From positions 1 through 37,564 of the forward strand of contig JAUIDF010000003.1 in the NCBI GenBank assembly GCA_030429125.1: 37,564 bases of DNA. Direction: 5' to 3'. The notes under the pieces are model-generated. The model saw only the letters and a list, made by a program, of their open reading frames with translations, searched no databases and was not told where the DNA came from. Made by a program: the position numbers and the translations under genes. Source of the DNA: Gammaproteobacteria bacterium (GTDB lineage: Bacteria; Pseudomonadota; Gammaproteobacteria; Arenicellales; CAJQKF01). How positions within the stretch are numbered: the first letter of the stretch is position 1; every line of letters begins with the position of its first letter. Shown here piece after piece: positions 14,877 through 21,815 of this stretch.

Positions 14877-16376
14877 GTGAACGCCCGCCCGTCTGCGTCC
14901 CTGGCACCATGGCTCCTGGCCCTGGCGGCGGCCGGCATGGCGTGGTGGGTGGTGCGAGTCACCCCGTGGCTGCGCACCTCCGCCGACGACTTCATGCCGG
15001 CGCGGCTGTATCACGACCTGTTCGTCGACGGGGGCGCGCTGGCCGACTGGTACCTGCCCGCGTCGCCTTACTGGTTTCCCGACCTGGCGGTCTACTTCGG
15101 CCTGTTGGCCGCGGCCGTGCCGCTCGACGCCGTGGCGACGGCTTACGCCCTGGTCATCGCCGTGGTCACGGTGGCCTCGACGGCGTGGTTGTCGCGCGCG
15201 CTGCTGACCAACAGTGTCAATGCATGGTTCGTCGCCCTGGCGACCATGGCGGGGTTGATCGCTGTGGGCGAGGCGGACACGTTCTGGAACCGGCCGATCT
15301 TTCACTACGGCGTGTTCATCAACGCGCTGCTGGCGGCCGGGTGTCTCCTGCGCAGCGCGGCGAGGCCGGCATGGTTGTTGCCGCTGTTCGCGATCGTGGC
15401 CGCGGCGGTGGTCTCGGATTTCCTGTTCATTCCGATCATTACTGCCGCGACCACGGGATTCGCGGCGGTCGCCTGGCTCCGCGGCCGTCGCGCCGCGCGA
15501 ACGCTCGCCTGCCTGCCGGTGGTGGCCGCCGCCGTGCTATGCGGCTATGGACTGTATTTTCTCCTCACCCCGAACGCCCCCGGCGACCCGACCTGGGCCA
15601 GCGGGCTGCACCTGCGCTACGGACTGTTTCATCCGCTGACTCATCTCGAGGGCATCCGTTTCGCAGCGTCGCAGTTGATCGATCCCTACTATGGCGTCGC
15701 CCTCGTGCCGGTGGTGGGGGCGCTCGTCGTTACCTGGGGGGGTGAGACCCGCTCGAGGTTTCTCGCCGTGTCCGCGTTCTTCGCCGGTGGCATGCTCGCC
15801 AACCTGCACGTGGTGGGCCTGGACACGGAGCCGAGCGCCTTCGCCCGGTACAGCCTGTTCGCCACCAACGGCGCCATTGCCTGGGCCGCGCTCAGTACGG
15901 GCTTCATCCTTGATGCCCTGGCGCCGGTGCGTCGCGCCGCCCCCGCCGCGCTGTTGGCCTGTGTCGCGGCCGCGCTGGCATACTCGACATCGGCGCGGCA
16001 CGACGCGCGCGCGGCCGAGCTGCAGCGGGCGCGGGACTGCCTCGTCGAGCTGGCCGAGCGCGAAAACCTGCGGTACGGCATTGCCTCCTATGACGATGCC
16101 AATCGCTACAGCGTGTTGACGGGGCATCGGCTGCGACTGCGGCCGGTCAAGGGCAATTCGCTGGCGCCGCTGCGCTGGCAGCGCTCGCGCGCGTGGGACG
16201 CCTGGCCGGTTCGACTGGTGCTTGCCGATCCCCCGGTCCCGACCTCGGTGTACGCCTCCGCGCGGTTGAGCTATCCGCTCGACGAAGGCGTGGTGACCGC
16301 GGCCGCCGGCGAGCCCGTCGCACGGTACGACTGTCCGGGCGTTACCGCACTGGTGTACCCGCCGGGCACGTTGTAA
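14877..16376 (+). CDS. polytopic membrane protein, GT-C glycosyltransferase-like layout
   Basis: A 499-residue inner-membrane protein with about ten to eleven hydrophobic segments over residues 8-370 and a soluble C-terminal part (about 370-499). The first extramembrane loop contains SADDFMPARLYHDL and SPYWFPDLAVYF. An acidic pair in the first loop is the hallmark of GT-C (lipid-sugar-using) glycosyltransferases, which is the reason for the tentative label; no exact family is recognised. The GTG start at 14877 has no convincing ribosome site, so the true start could lie slightly downstream. No glycan-biosynthesis cluster surrounds it; the next gene is a LOG-family hydrolase. Confidence 0.6.
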   Translation: MNARPSASLAPWLLALAAAGMAWWVVRVTPWLRTSADDFMPARLYHDLFVDGGALADWYLPASPYWFPDLAVYFGLLAAAVPLDAVATAYALVIAVVTVASTAWLSRALLTNSVNAWFVALATMAGLIAVGEADTFWNRPIFHYGVFINALLAAGCLLRSAARPAWLLPLFAIVAAAVVSDFLFIPIITAATTGFAAVAWLRGRRAARTLACLPVVAAAVLCGYGLYFLLTPNAPGDPTWASGLHLRYGLFHPLTHLEGIRFAASQLIDPYYGVALVPVVGALVVTWGGETRSRFLAVSAFFAGGMLANLHVVGLDTEPSAFARYSLFATNGAIAWAALSTGFILDALAPVRRAAPAALLACVAAALAYSTSARHDARAAELQRARDCLVELAERENLRYGIASYDDANRYSVLTGHRLRLRPVKGNSLAPLRWQRSRAWDAWPVRLVLADPPVPTSVYASARLSYPLDEGVVTAAAGEPVARYDCPGVTALVYPPGTL

Positions 16377-16445
16377 CCCGGCTCGGCACGTCGACAGTCC
16401 CGCTATCCGATAACGTCCCAAATCTTCACCCAGGAGTGTGCATCA

Positions 16446-17258
16446 ATGGACCAGCCATCGCGATTCGTCAAGGCCTATCGGAACGATCCGTTCCTCAATG
16501 GCAAGGAAGGGCGCACCCTGCGCATCCTTGCCGAGTATCTCGAGCCCGAGAGTCGGTTCGAGCACTACCAGGTGCAGGACACCATCGTGTTCATGGGTTC
16601 GGCGCGCACGCCGTCGCAGGAAAAGGCCGAGGCCGCGCTGGCGGATGCGCTGGCGAACGGCGGCGACGTCGAACGTGCCGAGATCGACGTCGAGATGGCC
16701 GCCTATTACGAGAAGTCGAGGGAGTTGGCACGCCGTCTCACCGAGTGGTCCAAGGGCCTGTCCGATCCCGAGCGCCGTTTCGTCGTCTGCACCGGCGGCG
16801 GTCCCGGCATCATGGAGGCCGCCAATCGAGGTGCATCCGAGGCGCGAGGCATGAACGTGGGCCTGACGATCTCGTTGCCCAAGGAGGAATTCGACAACCC
16901 GTATACCACGCGCGAGTTGTCGTTCCACTTTCACTACTTCTTCATGCGCAAATTCTGGTTTGCCTACCTGGCGAAGGCCGTGATCGTCTTTCCCGGCGGT
17001 TTCGGCACCATGGACGAGTTGTTCGAATTGCTCACGCTGCTGCAGACGGGCAAGATCCGCAAGCACCTGCCGCTGGTGTTGTTCGGCAGTCGCTACTGGG
17101 ACGAAGTGGTCAACTTCGATGCGTTGGTGAAGTACGGCAACATCGATGCCGCCGACGTCGACCTGATGATGCGAACCGATTCCGTTGACGACGCCTACGA
17201 TTACATCGTCAAGGAGCTTTCCGCCCACGGGATGCCCGAGCCGGGCGCGACGCTGTAG
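16446..17258 (+). CDS. LOG-family nucleotide phosphoribohydrolase (TIGR00730-like)
   Basis: A 270-residue Rossmann-fold enzyme of the family long misannotated as lysine decarboxylase. Members hydrolyse the N-glycosidic bond of nucleoside 5'-monophosphates (cytokinin-activating LOG or PpnN-like). The two diagnostic motifs are present: GGGPGIMEA at residues 117-125 and PGGFGTMDE at 183-191. The extra ~80 residues relative to minimal LOG lie at the N terminus and between strands 1 and 2. The ATG at 16446 is preceded by AGGAG at about 16431. Its 3' end overlaps the convergent LysR gene by 50 bp. Confidence 0.9.
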   Translation: MDQPSRFVKAYRNDPFLNGKEGRTLRILAEYLEPESRFEHYQVQDTIVFMGSARTPSQEKAEAALADALANGGDVERAEIDVEMAAYYEKSRELARRLTEWSKGLSDPERRFVVCTGGGPGIMEAANRGASEARGMNVGLTISLPKEEFDNPYTTRELSFHFHYFFMRKFWFAYLAKAVIVFPGGFGTMDELFELLTLLQTGKIRKHLPLVLFGSRYWDEVVNFDALVKYGNIDAADVDLMMRTDSVDDAYDYIVKELSAHGMPEPGATL

Positions 17259-18186
17259 TCGCGCGCATCGCCGATTCGATTTCCCGGTCCCAGTAGGGTA
17301 TGCCGTCGTAGCGTTCGGCGAGGAAGTCGATAAAGGCGCGCACCCGGTAGGACAGGTGGCGGGTGGGTGGGTACACGGCATAGGCGGAACTGACCGGCCA
17401 GTCGTACCCGGTGAGGACGGGCACCAGTTCGCCGCGCGCGATGTGGCCGTGGACGATGAACGTCGGCTGCATGACGATGCCGTAGCCGGCGACCGCCGCC
17501 TGGCACAGGTACTCGCCGCTGTTCGCCTTCAGCGCCACCTTCACCTGCACCGAATGTTGCTCGCCGTCGTCGTCCCACCACGACCAGCGATCGGACAGCG
17601 GCACGTTGGTGTAGACCAGCACCTCGTGGTGCACGAGGTCGTCCGGCGTCGCGGGCGCGCCATGGCGGTCGATGTATCCCGGGCTCGCGACGATCACGGT
17701 GCGGGCGTCGAACAGCCGTCGCGCCACCAGGCTCGAGTCCTCCAGCCGGCCGATGCGCACGGCGAGGTCGAAGCCGTCCTGGACGAGATCCACGCGACGG
17801 TCGTTGAAGTCGAGGTCGAACTCGATGCGCGGGTGTCGCTCGCCGAAAGCGCAGAGCGCGGAGGACAGGTGGCGCAGGCCGAAGGACATCGGCAGGGCGA
17901 TACGCAGCCGCCCGCTCAACTCGCAGTTTGCCTGCGCCACGCGTGACTCCGCTTCGTCGAGGTCCTCGATGATGCGCTTGGCGTGCTCGTAGAATCCGCG
18001 ACCGTTGTCGGTCAGGTTGAGGCGGCGCGTGGTGCGGTGGAAGAGTTGCGCCCCGAGTCGCTTTTCCAGCTCGGCAACGCGTCGGCTGACCGCCGATTTC
18101 GCCATCTCCAGGTCGTCCGCGGCGGCCGTGAAGCTGCCGCTCTCGGCGACGCGCACGAACGTATTGAGCTCGTCGAATCGGTCCAT
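17209..18186 (-). CDS. LysR-family regulator divergent from azoR
   Basis: A 325-residue LysR-type regulator. The winged helix-turn-helix is at residues 4-62 (MDRFDELNTFVRVAESGSFT, AKSAVSRRVAELEKRLG), and the effector domain begins with LRIALPMSFGLRHL. It resembles the AaeR/DmlR-like group that governs divergent redox or efflux genes. The ATG at 18186 has AGGAGAAC upstream (complement of 18191-18198), so the longer open frame to 18468, which would run through the azoR gene, is rejected. It shares a 133-bp AT-rich intergenic region with azoR and probably regulates the azoR-doxX-pirin set. The last 50 bp overlap the LOG gene. Confidence 0.92.
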   Translation of the reverse strand: MDRFDELNTFVRVAESGSFTAAADDLEMAKSAVSRRVAELEKRLGAQLFHRTTRRLNLTDNGRGFYEHAKRIIEDLDEAESRVAQANCELSGRLRIALPMSFGLRHLSSALCAFGERHPRIEFDLDFNDRRVDLVQDGFDLAVRIGRLEDSSLVARRLFDARTVIVASPGYIDRHGAPATPDDLVHHEVLVYTNVPLSDRWSWWDDDGEQHSVQVKVALKANSGEYLCQAAVAGYGIVMQPTFIVHGHIARGELVPVLTGYDWPVSSAYAVYPPTRHLSYRVRAFIDFLAERYDGIPYWDREIESAMRATTASRPARASRGRKAP

Positions 18187-18217
18187 TATTGTTCTCCTGT
18201 AAAGAACAAACAGTTTT

Positions 18218-18243
18218 CTTATAGATAGTTTATTCCAAATAAG
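18218..18243. promoter_or_regulatory. operator candidate in the LysR/azoR divergent region
   Basis: TTATTCCAAATAA (18230-18242) is a perfect inverted repeat (TTATT-CCA-AATAA) with the T-N11-A form of LysR boxes. It lies inside a wider CTTAT...ATAAG pair (18218-18222 and 18239-18243). It is in the AT-rich centre of the 133-bp gap between the two divergent starts. The repeat is seen; LysR binding is inferred. Confidence 0.6.
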
Positions 18244-18319
18244 ACAACGATCACAATGCCTCCCACGTCGCGACACCGGTCGCGGAACGAGATCGGAAAA
18301 CCCAATCGGAGGCACGAAC

Positions 18320-18970
18320 ATGAAAGCACTGCAAGTCGAGGGGGCAACCCCGGCCCTTCGGATTCTTCGCGTCGACGCCAGCGGTCGCGTCGCCGGATCC
18401 AGCACCCGCCAACTCACCGCACAGGTGGTGGACGCCATCGCGGCGGCTGCCGGTCCCGTGTCGGTCACGCGGCGAGACGTCTCGCGCGGCGTGCGCCTGG
18501 TGGACGAAGCGTGGATCGATGCCTACTTCACGCCCGACGGCGAGCGCAGCGATGCCCAGCGCTCGGAACTCTCGCAGTCCGACGCCATGATCGGCGAATT
18601 GCAGGCGGCCGACGTCGTCGTCATTGGCGTGCCCGTCTACAACTTCGGCGTTCCCGCTGCGCTCAAGGCCTGGGTGGACATGGTGGCGCGCAGCGGCGTC
18701 ACGTTTCGCTACACCGAGAACGGGCCGGTCGGTCTGCTCGAAGGCAAGAAGGTCTACCTCGTGGTGGCGTCGGGCGGCGTCGGGATCGACGATCCGATCG
18801 ACTTCGCCACGCCCTGGCTGCGCCACGTGCTCGGCTTCCTCGGCATGACCGAGGTCGAGGTCATCGGCGCGGACCGGCAGAACATCGTCGGCGAAACCGC
18901 TGTCGACAACGCACGTTCGCAGGTCGCATCACTCGATTTTTCCCGGGTGACGCGACGCGCGGCGGCCTAG
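18320..18970 (+). CDS. azoR: FMN-dependent NADH azoreductase/quinone reductase (AzoR)
   Basis: A 216-residue flavodoxin-like oxidoreductase that reduces quinones, azo dyes and other electrophiles by two electrons. The FMN-binding motif PVYNFGVPAALKAWVD is at residues 105-120, and the early phosphate-binding segment is VDASGRVAGSSTRQL. A later ASGG segment fits the family. The ATG at 18320 has a strong GGAGG (about 18308-18312). It is divergent from its likely LysR regulator. The TAG stop (18968-18970) is made from the end of repeat copy 2, so the C-terminal boundary of the protein coincides with the element. DoxX and pirin genes follow on the other side of the element. Confidence 0.92.
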   Translation: MKALQVEGATPALRILRVDASGRVAGSSTRQLTAQVVDAIAAAAGPVSVTRRDVSRGVRLVDEAWIDAYFTPDGERSDAQRSELSQSDAMIGELQAADVVVIGVPVYNFGVPAALKAWVDMVARSGVTFRYTENGPVGLLEGKKVYLVVASGGVGIDDPIDFATPWLRHVLGFLGMTEVEVIGADRQNIVGETAVDNARSQVASLDFSRVTRRAAA

Positions 18971-19149
18971 GGCCTGTTCACACGACGCTGAGCGAGTGAG
19001 TTTTCGTGCCCGCGAGAAAACGACCCGTCTCGCATCTGACAAGGCGCATCGAGGCGTCATGGTGGTTCCATGGCGACGAGATGCAACGCCGTCAGGGCGA
19101 AAAAAGGGCCGAAAGATCGCCGCGAACGCGTCGTGTGAACAGGCCCTGG
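18967..19149 (+). mobile_element. MITE-like repeat, copy 2 (best preserved)
   Basis: About 180 bp bounded by inverted ends: GGGCCTGTTCACACGACGC at 18970-18988 and its exact reverse complement at 19128-19146. TA on the left (18968-18969) and TG on the right fit a decayed TA duplication in a CTAG-like site. The core (about 19038-19099) is shared with copies 1 and 3: GACAAGGCGCATCGAGGCG, ATGGTGGTTCCATGG and GAGATGCAACGCCGTCAGGG. The right interior differs from the other copies, so their CCCTTG-type hairpin is absent. There is no ORF. It sits between azoR and doxX and may separate their transcripts. Confidence 0.82.
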
Positions 19150-19343
19150 TGTCCTGGCGGGTGAACCGCTTGCCCGCCCCGGCGCCTGGCGTGATCGCTG
19201 TCGGCGCGTACAGACGGCTCGTCGTCGAACGATGGCGGGATGTCGAGACGCGCGACAGCGGGTGCGACAGGACAAGCGGCGGCTGGCCAATACATCGCAC
19301 AGGACACCGGATTTCCATACGTCCTCACTGGAGACAACAGATC

Positions 19344-19766
19344 ATGACCACGCAACGAAACGCCGACTACGCGGCCCTCATCCTGCGCCTCGCCCTCGGC
19401 ACCATGTTCCTCGCCCACGGCCTGCTCAAGGTCGTCGTGTTCACGCTGCCCGGCACGGTGGCGTTTTTCGAGTCGACGGGATTTCCCGGGTGGCTCGCCT
19501 ATGTCGTCACCGTTGCCGAGATCGGCGGCGGCGCCGCGCTGATCGCGGGCATCGCCGTGCGCTGGGTCAGCCTCGCGCTGGTACCCGTCCTGCTCGGCGC
19601 CCTGTCCGTGCACTGGGGTGCCGGCTGGGTGTTCTCGAACGAGGGTGGCGGTTGGGAGTACCCCGCGTTCCTGGCCATTGCGTCGATCGTGCAGGCGCTG
19701 CTCGGTGCCGGCGCGTATCGCCTCAACCTGCCGGTTCGCGAGGGCGACAAGGCCGCCTACGCATAA
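19344..19766 (+). CDS. DoxX-family membrane protein
   Basis: A 140-residue four-helix inner-membrane protein. The DoxX pattern is clear: ALILRLALGTMFLAHGLLKV near the N terminus, a short segment FFESTGFPGWLAYVV, and AEIGGGAALIAGI in the second helix pair. DoxX proteins are commonly found with thiol or quinone redox enzymes and pirins and are thought to act in membrane-linked redox homeostasis. The ATG at 19344 has GGAG at 19330-19333. The open frame upstream into the repeat element is not coding. The 195 bp between the element and this start hold no recognised gene or clear promoter. Confidence 0.88.
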   Translation: MTTQRNADYAALILRLALGTMFLAHGLLKVVVFTLPGTVAFFESTGFPGWLAYVVTVAEIGGGAALIAGIAVRWVSLALVPVLLGALSVHWGAGWVFSNEGGGWEYPAFLAIASIVQALLGAGAYRLNLPVREGDKAAYA

Positions 19767-19860
19767 CGCCATCGAATCGGGACTGGCCGGCGGGCAGGGC
19801 GGCGCCTTCCCCGCCGGCCGGTCGTGATGCACAATGCAGTCCACATGGGAGAATCCTGAC

Positions 19861-20718
19861 ATGACCGTACGCAATGTTTCGCAGCTGGTGCGCGCCACCG
19901 CCGTGTCCGAGGGCGCGGGCGTGACCGTGCACCGGACCATCGGTACGCCGGCGCGGCGCAACCTCGATCCGTTCCTGATGCTGGATCATTTCGGCAGCGA
20001 CGATCCCGACCAGTACATCGCCGGTTTTCCGTCGCACCCGCACCGCGGCTTCATCACCCTGACCTACATGCTGGACGGCCACATGGAGCACCAGGACAGC
20101 ATGGGCAACCAGGGCGACCTGCGGGCCGGTGGCGCGCAATGGATGAAGGCCGCGAGCGGCGTGATCCACTCGGAGATGCCGAAACAGACCGAGGGCTTGA
20201 TGCGCGGTTTCCAGCTCTGGATCAACCTGCCGTCGAGCGAGAAGATGTCCGAGCCCGCCTACCAGGAGCTGACGCCGGGCGCGATCCCGGCGGTGGAAGC
20301 CGCTGGCGCGCGGGTGCGGGTGCTGAGCGGCGAGTACGGGGGCGTGACAGGCCCCATCGACGATCCCAACACCCACGTCGTCTACCTCGACGTCGAACTC
20401 GAACCGGACGCCGTTTTCGACTACGAGCTGCCGGTATCACACACCGCCTTCGTCAACGTCTTCGAGGGCGTGGCGCGCATCGGCGACGCCGAGTTGCCGC
20501 GCCATCATCTCGCGGTGCTGGGCGAGGGCGATCGCGTGCTCGTCGCGGCCGGCGAGTCCGGGGCACGCTTCATCCTGGTCGGCGGACGGCCCATCGGCGA
20601 GCCGGTGGTGCAGTACGGCCCCTTCGTGATGACGAGCAGCGAGGAAATCGAGCAGGCCATGAGGGATTACCGCGACAACCGGCTGGTGCGCGCACGCGCC
20701 GCGTTTCACGCCAGCTGA
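19861..20718 (+). CDS. pirin-family protein (bicupin)
   Basis: A 285-residue two-domain cupin. The metal ligands of the N-terminal barrel are in place: H59 and H61 in HPHRGF, H103 and E105 in GVIHSEMP. HMEHQDSMGN is the usual segment in between. Several bacterial pirins are quercetinases or redox-sensitive modulators; which applies here cannot be read. The ATG at 19861 has a GGGAGAA ribosome site at 19847-19853. It follows doxX by 94 bp and belongs to the azoR-doxX-pirin set. Confidence 0.93.
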   Translation: MTVRNVSQLVRATAVSEGAGVTVHRTIGTPARRNLDPFLMLDHFGSDDPDQYIAGFPSHPHRGFITLTYMLDGHMEHQDSMGNQGDLRAGGAQWMKAASGVIHSEMPKQTEGLMRGFQLWINLPSSEKMSEPAYQELTPGAIPAVEAAGARVRVLSGEYGGVTGPIDDPNTHVVYLDVELEPDAVFDYELPVSHTAFVNVFEGVARIGDAELPRHHLAVLGEGDRVLVAAGESGARFILVGGRPIGEPVVQYGPFVMTSSEEIEQAMRDYRDNRLVRARAAFHAS

Positions 20719-20736
20719 TCGCCGCGAGCGCGCGTC

Positions 20737-21621
20737 ATGGAAGGCGAACTGCTTCGCAACCTGCTCATTCAGCAAACGCGCCTGCTCACGCTCGAGCAGG
20801 CGCGTTACCTGGACGCGCTCAAGGCCGAGCCGCGTCATCGCGGTGAACGCTCGCTGATTCCCTTCGGTGCGAAGATCTATTCGCAGAACGACGAGGATGG
20901 CATCCTCGCGGAAATATTCCGTCGCATCGGTATTACCAACCGCCGCTTCGTCGAGATCGGCGTCGGCGACGGCCTGGAGAACAACACCCTGGCGCTGCTG
21001 TTCGAGGACTGGCGCGGCACCTGGATCGAGGGCGACGCCGCGGCCGGCGAACGAATACGTCGTGGCTTCGCGAAGGTCATCGGCGAGCGCCGTCTCGAAC
21101 TGGTGAATGCACGGGTGTCGCGCGAGAACATCAACGACCTGCTCTCGCGCGGCCAGCGGGACGACATCATCGATCTCCTCTCCATCGATATCGACGGCAA
21201 CGACTGGCACGTGTTCGATGCCATCGAGGGACCGCGAGCCCGTGTCGTGGTGATGGAGTACAACGCGCGCTTCACGCCGCCCGTCGAGTACTGCCTGGAT
21301 TACGATCCGCGGCACGCCTGGGACGGATCCGACTGTTTCGGCGCCTCCCTTGCCTTCCTGGCGAAGGTCATGGCCGCGCGGGACTATCGACTGGTCGGCT
21401 GCAGTCTCATCGGCGGCAACGCGTTCTTCGTCGATCGCGACGCCTCGGGCGATGCCTTCGAGGCGCCGTACACCGCCGAGCATCACTACCAGCCCGCGCG
21501 TTACTTTCTTTCTCCGCTACGTAACGGTCATCCGCCGAGCTACGACACGCTGGCGCGGGCCATGTCCCCGGCCGCCGGCGAACAACACGCGCGGCGCGAA
21601 TCCGATTCGGCGTCCGATTGA
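20737..21621 (+). CDS. methyltransferase-like protein (FkbM-related Rossmann fold)
   Basis: A 294-residue protein with the glycine-rich first motif FVEIGVGDGLENNT at residues 71-84 and a following acidic strand-end TWIEGD. It also has the FkbM-like second motif LLSIDIDGNDWHVFDAI and the strand VVVMEYNARF. This suggests an S-adenosylmethionine-dependent methyltransferase fold, perhaps acting on a sugar or lipid, but the first motif deviates from canonical E-x-G-x-G-x-G. It starts 18 bp after pirin with no clear ribosome site. Its 3' end merges into repeat copy 3, so the last few residues (RRESDSASD) may derive from the insertion. Confidence 0.7.
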   Translation: MEGELLRNLLIQQTRLLTLEQARYLDALKAEPRHRGERSLIPFGAKIYSQNDEDGILAEIFRRIGITNRRFVEIGVGDGLENNTLALLFEDWRGTWIEGDAAAGERIRRGFAKVIGERRLELVNARVSRENINDLLSRGQRDDIIDLLSIDIDGNDWHVFDAIEGPRARVVVMEYNARFTPPVEYCLDYDPRHAWDGSDCFGASLAFLAKVMAARDYRLVGCSLIGGNAFFVDRDASGDAFEAPYTAEHHYQPARYFLSPLRNGHPPSYDTLARAMSPAAGEQHARRESDSASD

Positions 21622-21790
21622 ACGGGACGACTCTGGGCGAGCGAGATTTCGAGCAATTTTCGCCTCCGACAAGGCGCATTGAGGCGTCATCGTGGTTACA
21701 TGACGACGAGATGCAACGCCGTCAGGGCGCCCTTGATCAATCGAGGGCGCCCGCAAGCTTGCCGCGATCGGATAGTGTTGACAGACCCTA
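21610..21790 (+). mobile_element. MITE-like repeat, copy 3
   Basis: Same orientation as the other two copies. The core (about 21664-21728) is nearly identical to copy 2: CGACAAGGCGCATTGAGGCG, GTGGTTACATGACG and GAGATGCAACGCCGTCAGGG. The right end, read in reverse, is CTAGGGTCTGTCAACACT, a diverged inverted end with an intact CTAG. The left end is degraded and overlaps the end of the methyltransferase-like gene. A perfect hairpin GGGCGCCCT (21725-21733) / AGGGCGCCC (21744-21752) could act as a terminator between two convergent genes. The left boundary is uncertain by about 20 bp. Confidence 0.72.
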
Positions 21791-21815
21791 GCCCGGGCGC
21801 AGGCGCGCCTCGCGT

